From Marinobacter sp. F3R11 (GTDB lineage Bacteria; Pseudomonadota; Gammaproteobacteria; Pseudomonadales; Oleiphilaceae): a stretch of DNA of 64,000 nt. The notes beneath the pieces are model-generated. The model was not told the DNA's origin, did no database searches, and saw only the letters and a list, made by a program, of their open reading frames with translations. This document shows, piece after piece, positions 27,076 through 37,079 of the stretch; the stretch's first letter is position 1; each line of letters begins with the position of its first letter. The position numbers and the translations under genes were made by a program. The stretch lies in contig NZ_QOCH01000013.1 of NCBI RefSeq assembly GCF_003318275.1, forward strand, positions 372,001 through 436,000. The letters are read 5' to 3'.

Positions 27076-28244
27076 CAGCAGACGCCCTCGATCAACCGTG
27101 GAGCTACGTCGTCAAGAGCCAGAACTTCATCACTCAGGCCGGCTTTGGCTACAGCCATGGGCATGCCATAAATAACCGATGATTTTTCATCCTGAGACCA
27201 GATCTGCGAGCCGCTCTGTTTCATCATGCGGCAACCTTCTCTGCCGTCCGCCCCCATTCCTGTAAGAATAACGCCAAGGGTTTTTCCCGGGAACGCACGG
27301 GCCAGAGAACCAAAGGTGACATCTACACAGGGCCGGTAATTCAATCGCTCGTCTCCCGGCAGAATACGTGCCCGGGGCTGCCCTCCCCGGTTTTCAATCA
27401 TCATCTGCTTGCCACCCGGAGCAAGCAACGCCAATCCGGGGCGAAGAATATCGCCGTCCTCAGCCTGACGGACTTCAATCCTGCAGAGTTTATTGAGCCG
27501 CTCGGCAAACGCCGGAGTGAAGCTCGCCGGCATATGTTGAACCAGCACAATTGGCGAAGGGAAGGCCGCCGGCAATGCCGCCAGCACCCGCTGAAGTGCA
27601 ACCGGCCCACCGGTAGAGGTTCCTATACCAATGACAGAATAATGATGTGCCTGGCCTTTTCTGGAGGGACGAACTGGCGGAGCGGACTGGAAACCCTGAT
27701 GCCCTGAAACAAGCGGCGGGAGTTCCCGACGCACCGGAGCCGCAGGTTTAGATGCCTCGCCGGGAGCCTGTGTAGCCGGTCTCGCTGCCGGCCTTGGAGA
27801 TTCCGGTTGTGAACGCACTGAAGCAGGCAAAACACGATTGGCTGGCCGGCTACGGGCTACATCCAGCACACGATCGATCAGTATTTTTTGTAACTGACCG
27901 CCATCCCGGGCAATTTCTTCAAAGTTTTTGGGTAGAAAGTCTACCGCGCCGGCTTCAAGTGCATCCAGCGTAACTCTGGCGCCTTCGTATGTCAGGGAAG
28001 AAAACATCAACACTGGCACGGGACGCCTCTTCATAATCTCGCGCACAGCTGAAATACCGTCCATAACCGGCATTTCGTAATCCATTGTGATGACATCCGG
28101 GCGCAGCGATTCGGCCAGCTCTACGCCCTCACGGCCATTAGACGCGACACCCACCACCCGTATTTGCCCGGATGCCGTCAGTATCTCAGTCAGCCGTTTT
28201 CGGAAGAACCCTGAATCATCAACGACCAGGACAGAAACTGGCAT
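27075..28244 (-). CDS. cheB: Chemotaxis methylesterase CheB
   Basis: This 389-aa protein has an N-terminal receiver (phosphoacceptor Asp55 in ITMDYEMP) joined by a proline/alanine-rich linker to the CheB methylesterase domain. The catalytic triad regions are visible: IGTSTGGP (Ser), VQHMPASFT (His) and GMGADGREG (Asp). It removes methyl groups from chemoreceptors. The linker (about 140-210) is longer than in E. coli. Confidence 0.96.
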   Translation of the reverse strand: MPVSVLVVDDSGFFRKRLTEILTASGQIRVVGVASNGREGVELAESLRPDVITMDYEMPVMDGISAVREIMKRRPVPVLMFSSLTYEGARVTLDALEAGAVDFLPKNFEEIARDGGQLQKILIDRVLDVARSRPANRVLPASVRSQPESPRPAARPATQAPGEASKPAAPVRRELPPLVSGHQGFQSAPPVRPSRKGQAHHYSVIGIGTSTGGPVALQRVLAALPAAFPSPIVLVQHMPASFTPAFAERLNKLCRIEVRQAEDGDILRPGLALLAPGGKQMMIENRGGQPRARILPGDERLNYRPCVDVTFGSLARAFPGKTLGVILTGMGADGREGCRMMKQSGSQIWSQDEKSSVIYGMPMAVAKAGLSDEVLALDDVAPRLIEGVC

Positions 28245-28282
28245 CGGTTTCTCCTACAAAACCTTTTGTTCCGAACAGGTAC

Positions 28283-30412
28283 TCAGCTGTAATGCTGCAG
28301 CAAACTGGGAACATCAATAATGAGTGCAATACGGCCATCGCCAGTGATAGTCGCTCCAGCCATACCCGGGGTGCCCTGAAGCCCACGACCAAGAGGCTTG
28401 ATAACCACTTCTTCCTGGCCCACCAGCTGATCAACAACAAAACCAACCTGCCGGGTACCCATGGCTACAATCACAACGTGCCCGTTTTCGGGGTCAGCAG
28501 CGCCTGCAGAGCCTTTGACCAACCAGCGTTTTATATGAAACAGAGGGAATACCTTATCGCGCACAACAATGCATTCCCGGCCATCGACTACGTTGGTGCG
28601 GTTCAGGTCCAGGTGGAAAATTTCCACCACGTTTACCAAAGGCAGGGCAAATGACTGATCACCAAGCATGATCATCAGCGTTGGCATGATCGCCAGCGTC
28701 AGAGGCACCTTGATAATGATGCGTGACCCTTTACCCAGCTCCGAAACAATGCTGAGCTGTCCGTTGAGCTGACCTATCTTGGTCTTGACCACATCCATAC
28801 CAACGCCCCGGCCAGAAACGTCCGAAATCTGCTCTTTGGTGGAGAAGCCAGCTGCAAAAATCAGGTTAAAGCATTCTGTGTCTGTCAGGCGATCAGCGGC
28901 GTCCTGGTCGTACATTCCCTTTTCAACAGCTTTGCGTCGCAGTACTTCAGGGTCCATTCCGGCGCCATCGTCAGCAATGGACAGAAGGATGTGGTCGCCT
29001 TCCTGTTCGGCGGACAGGGTGACAGTGCCTTGCCGTGGCTTGCCGACTTTTTCGCGCACATCCGGCGCCTCGATACCGTGATCCACCGAGTTCCGGACCA
29101 GGTGAACAAGTGGGTCTGAAAGGGCTTCCACAAGGTTTTTATCGAGGTCTGTATCCTCGCCGTGCATGACCAGGTTCACTTCTTTCTTCATGTTCCGCGC
29201 AAGGTCACGAACAACACGAGGGAAACGGCCAAACACTTTCTTGATCGGCTGCATGCGGGTTTGCATAACGGCCGCCTGAAGATCAGTAGTCACGACATCA
29301 AGGCTGGAGACTGCCTTGTGCATGTGCTCGTCTTCACTCTCGGAACCCAGTCGCTGCAAGCGGTTACGTACCAGTACCAGCTCACCTACCATATTCATGA
29401 TATCGTCCAGGCGTTTGGTATCCACTCGAACGGTGGTTTCAGCTACCGGTGCCTGCTCCCTTGCGGGAGGTGTTGGTGCGTCTTTTTTTACCGGAGCTTT
29501 CTTGGGCGGCACATGGGTATCTGGCCGGGCATCAGGTTTGTCTTTTCCCGGGCCGGCTTTGTTTGGCTCGGTTTTTTCCTGCGCAGCTCCGGCGGGCTTT
29601 TTGTCAGAACTGGTGGCCGTCGGACTGCCACCCTTGCCGTGAAGTTCGTCCAGAAGCTTTTCAAACTCGTCGTCACTGATCAGGCCTTCATTGCCATCCG
29701 CTTCCGGACTATTCGTGGCCGGGGAACCTGCATCGGGGATCGCGTTGGCAACAAATTTACCCTTACCGTGAAGTTCATCCAGTAAAGCTTCAAATTCATC
29801 ATCTGTTATGTCATCGCCACCCTGATTATTCGTGGCAGCCGGCGACCCGGAATCCGGGCCGCTGGCAGCCACGGGAGCAGGCGAATCCGCATGCAAAGCG
29901 TCGAGCAGTTGCTCAAACTCATCGTCGGTGATGTCACCGCCGTCAGGAGCTGCGGCTGAGGGCTCCGCTGCGTGCTCCTGTTGGGCGTCCGCCTCCTGAT
30001 CAGAGCTCTGTGCGCCGACATCCTGAGGCAAAGCCAGAGCATCCAGTGCCGCAATCAGTTCAACAGGTGCGGATGTCAGCTCTTCACGATTGCGCACCTG
30101 CTCAAACATGGCGTTAACGTGGTCCAGAGCTTCCAGGACAACGTCCATAAGCTCCGAATCCACCTTGCGCTTGTGGTTGCGCAGAATATCGAAAACGTTC
30201 TCTGCGGAGTGGCAGCAGCTAACCAGAGCATCGAGTTGCAGAAAGCCTGCGCCACCCTTGACGGTATGGAACCCGCGGAAGATGGCGTTAAGAAGATCGC
30301 TGTCATCAGGGTGTTGCTCAAGATCGACAAGTTGCTCAGACAACTTTTCGAGAATCTCTCCGGCCTCTACAAGAAAATCCTGCAGGATCTCATCATCGGC
30401 ATCAAACGCCAT
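28283..30412 (-). CDS. cheA: Chemotaxis histidine kinase CheA
   Basis: This 709-aa protein has P1 HPt with His49 in HTVKGGAGF; a variable linker about 130-330 that carries three copies of an I-x-D-D-E-F-E-x-L-L-D-x-L-H motif (about 161-174, 202-215, 245-258); P3 dimerisation; the P4 kinase (HLVRNSVDHGIE, DDGAGMD, GRGVGMDVV); and the CheW-like P5 domain. It phosphorylates CheY and CheB. The repeat region takes the place of a simple P2 and may be the site for ParP/pole contacts. The gene order cheY-cheZ-cheA-cheB is the polar-flagellum type. Confidence 0.96.
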   Translation of the reverse strand: MAFDADDEILQDFLVEAGEILEKLSEQLVDLEQHPDDSDLLNAIFRGFHTVKGGAGFLQLDALVSCCHSAENVFDILRNHKRKVDSELMDVVLEALDHVNAMFEQVRNREELTSAPVELIAALDALALPQDVGAQSSDQEADAQQEHAAEPSAAAPDGGDITDDEFEQLLDALHADSPAPVAASGPDSGSPAATNNQGGDDITDDEFEALLDELHGKGKFVANAIPDAGSPATNSPEADGNEGLISDDEFEKLLDELHGKGGSPTATSSDKKPAGAAQEKTEPNKAGPGKDKPDARPDTHVPPKKAPVKKDAPTPPAREQAPVAETTVRVDTKRLDDIMNMVGELVLVRNRLQRLGSESEDEHMHKAVSSLDVVTTDLQAAVMQTRMQPIKKVFGRFPRVVRDLARNMKKEVNLVMHGEDTDLDKNLVEALSDPLVHLVRNSVDHGIEAPDVREKVGKPRQGTVTLSAEQEGDHILLSIADDGAGMDPEVLRRKAVEKGMYDQDAADRLTDTECFNLIFAAGFSTKEQISDVSGRGVGMDVVKTKIGQLNGQLSIVSELGKGSRIIIKVPLTLAIMPTLMIMLGDQSFALPLVNVVEIFHLDLNRTNVVDGRECIVVRDKVFPLFHIKRWLVKGSAGAADPENGHVVIVAMGTRQVGFVVDQLVGQEEVVIKPLGRGLQGTPGMAGATITGDGRIALIIDVPSLLQHYS
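29633..29932 (-). repeat. Three degenerate repeats in the CheA linker
   Basis: The DDEFE-x-LLD-x-LH motif occurs three times, spaced about 41-43 residues apart, separated by Pro/Ala/Ser/Gly-rich linkers. The DNA copies are diverged but share core codons. This suggests three equivalent binding motifs for one partner. Confidence 0.85.
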
Positions 30413-30429
30413 GGGTTACCCTCATATAT

Positions 30430-31224
30430 TCAGAAACCGAGACTGGACAACAGGTCATCTACGTCGTTTTGTCCCGAAACTACATCTTCACGCTCTTCAG
30501 CCTTCATCTGAGGCCCCACTCCCTGCTCAGCAGACACTTCTTCGCTGTCTATCTGATGCACGGTGCCGGTGAGCTGATCAACATGGCTGGCCATGACCAC
30601 CAGGCTAAGCATTTGCTCTTCCACATCTTTGACCAGCGTCGTTACGCGCTGGATGACCTGTCCGGTCAGATCCTGAAAGTCCTGCGCCAAAAGAATTTCA
30701 GAAAGGCTGCTATAGATGGTATCGGCGTCCTTGGTCAGGCTCACAAAAAAGTCATCAATCCGGCTGTACAGTTCGCGAAACTCCGCAGGTTGCATCTCGC
30801 GACGGCGCAAGCGTTGCCATTCCTCCCGCAAAGCGGACGCTTCGTCACGCACTGCGGTTGCAACAGGCATACTTTCTTCAACCAGATCCATGGTGCGGTT
30901 GGCTGCCTGACCAGTCATCTGAACCACGTAAGCGAGCCGATCCGAGGCGTCTGTCATCATCGACAGAACTTCCTTCTGTTCAGCACTGCGTGGATCTATC
31001 TGAAAATTTCGAATTGATTCATGAAGCGTACGGGTCAGTCGGCCAACTTCCCGATACAAACTCTGATCCCGGACCTCGCCTAATTCATTAATCAGAACCA
31101 TGGCGCGGGCATAATCTCCGCCTTCAATGCTCTGATTGAGTTCCGCCGCTTGGTGCCGGAGCTTTTCAGTTACCTCCGGCTCGAGACCACGGTGGATCTT
31201 TTTGTTATCGCTCATACGATCCAT
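30430..31224 (-). CDS. cheZ: CheY-P phosphatase CheZ
   Basis: This 264-aa mostly helical protein carries the CheZ catalytic region SEILLAQDFQDLTGQVIQRV, containing the Gln that acts on CheY-P. A C-terminal peptide, DDLLSSLGF, matches the CheY-binding tail. The start is either 31224 (MDRMSDNK) or the ATG at 31215; neither ribosome site is clearly better. It sits 11 bp after cheY. Confidence 0.94.
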   Translation of the reverse strand: MDRMSDNKKIHRGLEPEVTEKLRHQAAELNQSIEGGDYARAMVLINELGEVRDQSLYREVGRLTRTLHESIRNFQIDPRSAEQKEVLSMMTDASDRLAYVVQMTGQAANRTMDLVEESMPVATAVRDEASALREEWQRLRRREMQPAEFRELYSRIDDFFVSLTKDADTIYSSLSEILLAQDFQDLTGQVIQRVTTLVKDVEEQMLSLVVMASHVDQLTGTVHQIDSEEVSAEQGVGPQMKAEEREDVVSGQNDVDDLLSSLGF

Positions 31225-31235
31225 CCAATCTCTGC

Positions 31236-31619
31236 TTACTGGATTCGTTCAAAAATTTTCTCAATTTTTTCCTTGAGAACAGCTGCGGTGAAAGGCTTTA
31301 CCACATACCCGTTAACACCTGCCTGGGCGGCCGCCACAATCTGGTCACGCTTGGCTTCAGCCGTCACCATCAAAACAGGGAGCGTCTTCAGGTTGTCATC
31401 CGCACGCACAGCCTTAAGCAGATCGAAGCCAGACATTCCTGGCATATTCCAGTCTGTGACCAGAAAATCGTACTTACCGCTTTTCAGCATGGGCAAGGCA
31501 GTATTGCCATCGTCTGCTTCATCCGTGTTTGTAAAACCCAGATCACGGAGCAGGTTTTTTATAATCCGTCGCATTGTGGAGAAATCATCCACAATGAGAA
31601 TCTTCATGTTCTTGTCCAA
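31236..31619 (-). CDS. cheY: Chemotaxis response regulator CheY
   Basis: This 127-aa single receiver domain has acidic pocket Asp11/Asp12, phosphoacceptor Asp56 (VTDWNMPG) and the conserved Lys in VVKPF. The start is a TTG (31617-31619), because GGAGG lies 5 bp in front of it, whereas the following in-frame ATG is 17 bp away. CheY-P binds FliM (43474-44472) to change rotation. Confidence 0.96.
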   Translation of the reverse strand: MDKNMKILIVDDFSTMRRIIKNLLRDLGFTNTDEADDGNTALPMLKSGKYDFLVTDWNMPGMSGFDLLKAVRADDNLKTLPVLMVTAEAKRDQIVAAAQAGVNGYVVKPFTAAVLKEKIEKIFERIQ

Positions 31620-31780
31620 AGGGACCTCCAGTTAATAAGACCCGGAATTCGTTTTGACCTTTTCGCTCAAAGTGTTGCAGGCCGCTGATTTAACCACCTA
31701 TTGTCTGATCTTTATCACGGTTGTAAAGCACCGGTTACCAAATACTACACTCAAGTACGATCCGGAAACCTTAGACGGGC
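31620..31780 (-). promoter_or_regulatory. fliA-cheY intergenic region
   Basis: This 161-bp gap, the largest inside the che block, may hold a cheY promoter. A sequence close to the sigma-28 pattern (GTAA, 15 bp, CGTGATAA) is present at about 31710-31740, but it departs from consensus at several bases. No gene is seen. Confidence 0.3.
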
Positions 31781-32524
31781 CTAACTGCCATCTTCGTGAC
31801 GCCATTCCGAGAGCCTGCCCCGCAACCTTAACGCCGCCTGGCTGTGAATCTGGCTGACTCTGCTTTCACTGACACCCAACACCGCACCGATTTCCTTGAG
31901 GTTCAACTCCTCCTGGTAATACAGGCTCAGAACCAGCTTTTCACGCTCGGGCAGCTCCTCAATAGCCGCTGCCAGACTGCTCCGAAACGAATCTGAAGCC
32001 AGTCCATCCAGAGGATTATCTGTGGTCTCTGTTTCTTCTATCGGCAGCTCTCCGGATTCATTGAGCTCATCGAGGCTAAAAAGTCTCCCACTGTTCGCAT
32101 CAGACAGGGTAGCGTGGTATTCAGAAAGCTCCATACCGAGTTCTTCTGCAACTTCAATGTCCTGAGCCTCTCTGCCTGTCCGGTTTTCTACTGCCTTGAT
32201 CGCCTGGGCAACCCGGCGGGCATTCCGGTGGACCGAACGGGGCACCCAGTCACCTTTGCGGATCTCATCCACCATGGCACCGCGTATGCGTATGCCGGCA
32301 TAGGTTTCGAAGGTAGCGCCTTTGGTTGAGGTATAGCGTTGGGCAGCTTCCAGCAATCCAATCATGCCGGCCTGCATAAGGTCGTCCAGCTGCACAGAGG
32401 CCGGCAGCCGGGCCAGAAGATGAAGAGCAATTTTCTTGACCAGGGGCGCATGCGCCTCAATCAGTTCTGAGGAGGTTTTTACGCCACTCTGGTGATAGAT
32501 TCCCAGATTTTTCGTCAATGTCAT
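31781..32524 (-). CDS. fliA: Flagellar sigma factor FliA (sigma-28)
   Basis: This 247-aa protein has regions 2 (LDDLMQAGMIGLLEAAQRY), 3 and 4 (LNLKEIGAVLGVSESRVSQIHSQA) as expected for FliA. It transcribes late flagellar genes (flagellin, motors, chemotaxis) when released from FlgM. No flgM is in the window. It lies 29 bp after fleN. Confidence 0.96.
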   Translation of the reverse strand: MTLTKNLGIYHQSGVKTSSELIEAHAPLVKKIALHLLARLPASVQLDDLMQAGMIGLLEAAQRYTSTKGATFETYAGIRIRGAMVDEIRKGDWVPRSVHRNARRVAQAIKAVENRTGREAQDIEVAEELGMELSEYHATLSDANSGRLFSLDELNESGELPIEETETTDNPLDGLASDSFRSSLAAAIEELPEREKLVLSLYYQEELNLKEIGAVLGVSESRVSQIHSQAALRLRGRLSEWRHEDGS

Positions 32525-32553
32525 GTATCCGGTATTGTTTGACTGGATCCGTT

Positions 32554-33366
32554 TCAGACTTCGACGAGCCGCTCCACAAAAAACTCCAGGTGTCCACGGG
32601 GAGATGAAGGTAGAGGCCAGCTCTCGACTTTGTCAGCCAGCGCCTTGATCGCGAGCGAAGCTTTAGCCCGGGGATAAGCGTCCAGCACGGCTTTCTGGCG
32701 CTGAACCGCTTTCTTCACGGCTTCGTCGTAAGGCACCATACCAACATATTGTAATGCCACATCCAGAAAGCGTTCAGTAACCCGGGTCAGTTTTTCGAAC
32801 AAATGACGGCCTTCCTGCTCACTGCTTACCTGATTGGCAAGAATCCGAAACCGGTTCGTCGCATAGTCACGATTCATCAGCTTGATAAGGGCATATGCAT
32901 CGGTGATGGACGTAGGTTCATCGCAAACCACTAACAACAGCTCCTGGGAAGCCCGAAGAAAACTCACAACCGACTCGGAAATTCCAGCTGCCGTGTCCAC
33001 AATAAGCACGTCGATCTGATCACCCAGTTCGCTGAAGGCATTGATCAGCCCCGCATGTTCCAAACGACTGAGCTGAGTCATACTCTGGGTACCGGAAGAT
33101 GCCGGAACGATTTTGATACCGCCTGGCCCATCAACCAGCACGTCTTTAAGATCGCACTCACCCGACATCACATCCTGCAGATTACGGTTGGCCGTAATAC
33201 CAAGCAGCACATCGATGTTGCCCAGACCGAGATCTGCATCAAGCAGAACGACGCGTCTGCCCTTCTGGGCCAAGGCAATCCCCAGATTAACCGACACATT
33301 ACTCTTACCAACGCCGCCCTTGCCGCCGGAAACTGCGATCACCTGTACCGGATGTGGTTTGCTCAT
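32554..33366 (-). CDS. fleN: Flagellar number regulator FleN (FlhG)
   Basis: This 270-aa MinD/ParA-family ATPase has the deviant Walker A KGGVGKS at residues 16-22 and Walker B VLIVDTAAGISESV. The ATG complementary to 33364-33366 (MSKPHPVQ) is chosen over a TTG 21 bp upstream. FleN limits polar flagella to one by inhibiting FleQ and counteracting FlhF. It sits between flhF and fliA. Confidence 0.94.
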   Translation of the reverse strand: MSKPHPVQVIAVSGGKGGVGKSNVSVNLGIALAQKGRRVVLLDADLGLGNIDVLLGITANRNLQDVMSGECDLKDVLVDGPGGIKIVPASSGTQSMTQLSRLEHAGLINAFSELGDQIDVLIVDTAAGISESVVSFLRASQELLLVVCDEPTSITDAYALIKLMNRDYATNRFRILANQVSSEQEGRHLFEKLTRVTERFLDVALQYVGMVPYDEAVKKAVQRQKAVLDAYPRAKASLAIKALADKVESWPLPSSPRGHLEFFVERLVEV

Positions 33367-33438
33367 ACTATTTGTTATCTCTCGCAACGTTTAGCCGGAT
33401 AAGTATCACAGCTTTACAAAACTCAGATATTCAGTACT

Positions 33439-34758
33439 TCATGCCGTTTCACGCGGGCGCTCTGTATCAGATAAAAGCTCTGTCGCGGATTGTTGCTGAA
33501 GAGCCTTGAGGCGATCGACAGCCAAACGTACAAGCGGCACAGCTTCTGCGTGATGCAGATCTCCGGGAATCTTTTGCCCGTTTGTGTAGTAAGCCACAGG
33601 CAACCCGGTTTCCATTACAAAGCCCAGAGATTCTCCCAGAGTCAAGGCTTCGTCAATTTTCGTCATCACGCAGCCCGTGAGATTTGCCATCTTATAGCAA
33701 TGCCATACGGATTTCATAATGCGCGGCTGACTGGTTGCGGAAACAACCAGGTGGGTACGCACCTTGTGATGACTGCGAGCCAGCTCTGTCAACTGCTCCT
33801 GATAGCCTTTGTCGGAACTGGTCAGCCCTGCGGTATCAATCAGTACCAGATGACGGTCCGAAAGTTCGTCAAGGATATCATCCAGAGTATGGCTTTCATC
33901 CACAACCCGAACCGGCACGTTCAGAATGCGACCGAATACAAAGAGCTGTTCATGGGCAGCAACCCGATAACGGTCTGTGGTGACGAGTGCCAAAGAATCA
34001 GCCCCATGCCTGAGCACATACCGGGCAGCAAGCTTACCAATTGTTGTGGTCTTTCCTGAGCCTGTAGGGCCGACCAGGGCATAAACACCACCCTCATCCA
34101 GCCACTCTTGCGCCGGTGTACGCACGCCCGCCACGAGCATTTTCAAGGCCTGCTTCCAGCCGTCATCCAGCTTACCGCCTTTATGTCGGCGTGAGAGGGA
34201 GACTGCCAGGTCCGGGCCCAGCCCGAACTCCTGCAAACGTTCTGCAAGCCGCTGCTGAACTGCGTTCACACCAGACTTTTCCGGCTCACTGCGAGACCCG
34301 CTCATCAGATCCCGCAGAGAACTGATCTCGGCACGCATACGGGCCAGCTCATCAGAGTAGTCTGGATTGCTGTTTACGCTTGCGGCAACGGGCTCGTCAA
34401 AACCTTTATTCGTTGCTTCATATGACTCAGCAAACGGTGCTTCTGCATAGCCCTGACTGCGCACAGCCCGCTTTTCCCGGACGTCGCGGATACGTGACCG
34501 GGAACGGCTCAGCTCATCTTCCAGCTTGCGGTGCTGCTCTGCCTGCATTTCAGCAAGTCGCGCACCGTTTGTAGCCTCACTGGCTTTTTCGCCAAGGCTC
34601 TGGCGCGCCATATTTTCGTCATAATCCAGCGCGCAGACAATTTCAACGCCCCCATCCACACGACGGTTAGAAAGGATGACAGCATCTGGCCCCATCTGTT
34701 CACCGATCTGCTTCAGCGCTTCAGCCATGCTCTTGGCAAAAAAACGTTTCACTTTCAT
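33439..34758 (-). CDS. flhF: Flagellar placement GTPase FlhF
   Basis: This 439-aa SRP-type GTPase has an N-terminal basic domain (MKVKRFFAKSMAEALKQIGE), a variable middle and the NG domain with P-loop GPTGSGKT (230-237), DTAGLTSSDKGY and TKIDEA. FlhF marks the pole for flagellar assembly. GGAGG lies 10 bp before the ATG. It is spaced 60 bp from flhA. Confidence 0.95.
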   Translation of the reverse strand: MKVKRFFAKSMAEALKQIGEQMGPDAVILSNRRVDGGVEIVCALDYDENMARQSLGEKASEATNGARLAEMQAEQHRKLEDELSRSRSRIRDVREKRAVRSQGYAEAPFAESYEATNKGFDEPVAASVNSNPDYSDELARMRAEISSLRDLMSGSRSEPEKSGVNAVQQRLAERLQEFGLGPDLAVSLSRRHKGGKLDDGWKQALKMLVAGVRTPAQEWLDEGGVYALVGPTGSGKTTTIGKLAARYVLRHGADSLALVTTDRYRVAAHEQLFVFGRILNVPVRVVDESHTLDDILDELSDRHLVLIDTAGLTSSDKGYQEQLTELARSHHKVRTHLVVSATSQPRIMKSVWHCYKMANLTGCVMTKIDEALTLGESLGFVMETGLPVAYYTNGQKIPGDLHHAEAVPLVRLAVDRLKALQQQSATELLSDTERPRETA

Positions 34759-34818
34759 ATTAGTGCATCCTCCACCGGCAACGCTGGTTTGGCGTTATCC
34801 GTTCTTTCATCCGCAGGT

Positions 34819-36996
34819 TTACTGGCCCACGGACGCCACGATCGTAATTTGTTTGTTATCCGGTATTTCCTGGTATGAAAGCACATGCAGACGCTCCACA
34901 CCGTAACTCGCAAACCTGGCAAGTACTGGCCTCAGCGGGCCGGACACCAGAAGGATGGCGGGCTTACCTAACATCTCCTGTCGCTGCACGCTGTCTTTCA
35001 GAGAACGCTGCAGTTTTTCCACCATATTCGGTTCCAGAACCATGCCTATATCTTCCTGAGCGCCAGATTGTTGACTCTGCTGAACAGACTTCAGCAATAA
35101 CTGTTCCAGGTCCGGATCCAGCGTAATCACAGGTATCTCCTGATCGTTGCCACAGATGCTCTGAACGATCATCCGGCGCAGGGCCTGACGGGCCACCGTA
35201 GTCAACAACCTCGGGTCCTGACTCTTCGGATGCACGTTCACAATGGACTCGGCAATGGAGCGCATATCACGGATGGGTACTTCTTCTTTCAGCAGGCTCT
35301 GAAGCACTTTCAGTAAAAGACTGATGGAAACCGTTGTCGGCACCAGCTCTTCCGCCAGCTTGGGCGAGACTTTTTCCAGCTGATCCAGCCATTTCTGGAC
35401 TTCTTCATGGCCCAGCAGTTCGTGGGCATGTTTCTGCAGAACCTGATTCAGGTGCGTCGCAACGACCGTGCTGGCATCAACCACCGTATAACCAAGTGTC
35501 TGTGCCTGATCTTTCTTCTCCGGCTCAATCCAGCTCGCATCCAGACCAAAGGCCGGGTCTTTACCTTCAATACCTTCAATCTTGCCAAACACCTGACCGG
35601 GATCGATGGCCAGTTCCCGATCGGGATGTATTTCCGCTTCGGCTATGGTTACCCCCATCAGAGTAATGCGATACACATTAGGCATAAGGTCCAGGTTGTC
35701 GCGAATGTGTACCGAGGGCATGAGAAAGCCCAGATCCTGTGACAGTTTTTTACGGACCCCTTTGATACGGCTAAGCAGCTGACCACCCTGGGACTTATCC
35801 ACCAGAGGTATTAACCGGTAACCGACTTCCAGTCCGACAATGTCCACGGTTGCCACGTCATCCCAGCCCAACTCCCGGCTCTCTCCCGGTGCTGGTAGTT
35901 GCCGACCCTGATCGCCGCCAGCATCACCAAGGGGCATATCACGTCCCCCCGGGCCAGGTATAACGCCAGCCCCACCACGCCCGGGGAATGCTCCCCCCTC
36001 CTCTACAACCTGCCGGTCCTTTTTCCAGATAAACCAGGCTCCAGCAGCAGAGAGCCCTCCAAGCCCAAGAAACGCCACATGGGGCATGCCCGGTATGAGA
36101 CCCAACAGAAGAAGAATACCCGCCGCTATCGCCAGAGCTTTGGGCGCATTGAACATCTGCTGAAGAATCTGTCCTCCCATGTCCTGGCTGGACGTCACCC
36201 GGGTAACCATGATTGCTGCAGAGGTTGAAAGCAGAAGTGACGGGATCTGGGCAACAAGACCATCACCGATGGTGAGCAGCGCATAGCGCTCCATGGCGAG
36301 GCCGAAACCCAGACCATGCTGGACCATACCAATAGCCACACCACCAATAATATTGATCGCCAGAATCAGCAGACCTGCAACCGCATCACCCTTGACGAAC
36401 TTGGATGCACCGTCCATGGATCCATAGAAGTCGGCCTCCTGCGCAATCTCGGCACGCCGGTGTTTGGCCTCATCCTGATTGACAAGGCCGGCGTTCAGAT
36501 CAGCGTCAATAGCCATCTGCTTGCCAGGCATTGCATCCAGAGTAAAGCGGGCGCTTACCTCAGAAACCCGACCAGCCCCCTTGGTGACAACCAGGAAGTT
36601 TATGATCATCAGAATGGCGAAGACGACGAGACCAACAGCATAGTTACCACCGATCAGCACCGCACCGAAGGACTCAATAACCTTACCCGCAGCATCGCCA
36701 CCCTCGTGTCCCTCAAGTAACACAATCCGGGTGGACGCCACGTTCAATGCCAGACGCAGCAAAGTAGCTACCAGCAATACCGTCGGGAAAGACGCAAACT
36801 CCATGGGCCGAAGCGCGTAAACGCAAACCAGCAGAATGACGATCGAAAGCGTAATGTTGAACGTAAAAAATACATCCAGCAAAAAGGCAGGCATAGGCAG
36901 TATCATCATGCCCAGCAAACCCATCAGCATGACAGGCACGCCGAGGTTACCCCGCGTCAGGGATTTGACATTATTCAGGACTAAAGCTCTGTCCAT
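34819..36996 (-). CDS. flhA: Flagellar export gate protein FlhA
   Basis: This 725-aa protein has about eight membrane segments in the first half (including the FHIPEP-type loop ARFTLDAMPGKQMAIDADLNAG) and a cytoplasmic C-domain that docks export substrates. A proline/glycine-rich insertion of about 30 residues (GRGGAGVIPGPGGRDMPLGD) lies between the two parts. It is the first gene of the flhA-flhF-fleN-fliA-che block and is preceded by a sigma-54 type promoter. Confidence 0.96.
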   Translation of the reverse strand: MDRALVLNNVKSLTRGNLGVPVMLMGLLGMMILPMPAFLLDVFFTFNITLSIVILLVCVYALRPMEFASFPTVLLVATLLRLALNVASTRIVLLEGHEGGDAAGKVIESFGAVLIGGNYAVGLVVFAILMIINFLVVTKGAGRVSEVSARFTLDAMPGKQMAIDADLNAGLVNQDEAKHRRAEIAQEADFYGSMDGASKFVKGDAVAGLLILAINIIGGVAIGMVQHGLGFGLAMERYALLTIGDGLVAQIPSLLLSTSAAIMVTRVTSSQDMGGQILQQMFNAPKALAIAAGILLLLGLIPGMPHVAFLGLGGLSAAGAWFIWKKDRQVVEEGGAFPGRGGAGVIPGPGGRDMPLGDAGGDQGRQLPAPGESRELGWDDVATVDIVGLEVGYRLIPLVDKSQGGQLLSRIKGVRKKLSQDLGFLMPSVHIRDNLDLMPNVYRITLMGVTIAEAEIHPDRELAIDPGQVFGKIEGIEGKDPAFGLDASWIEPEKKDQAQTLGYTVVDASTVVATHLNQVLQKHAHELLGHEEVQKWLDQLEKVSPKLAEELVPTTVSISLLLKVLQSLLKEEVPIRDMRSIAESIVNVHPKSQDPRLLTTVARQALRRMIVQSICGNDQEIPVITLDPDLEQLLLKSVQQSQQSGAQEDIGMVLEPNMVEKLQRSLKDSVQRQEMLGKPAILLVSGPLRPVLARFASYGVERLHVLSYQEIPDNKQITIVASVGQ

Positions 36997-37079
36997 GCCG
37001 GGAGCATCTCCGATTCACTGTTCCAGAAGGCGTTTTCAGGGTCGAAATTCTGACGCCGGTGCATCTTTTACAGGGATAC

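Noticed and set aside
31700..31745. Sigma-28 promoter for cheY
   Set aside because: The best match (GTAA-N15-CGTGATAA) misses several consensus bases; kept only as a low-confidence note.
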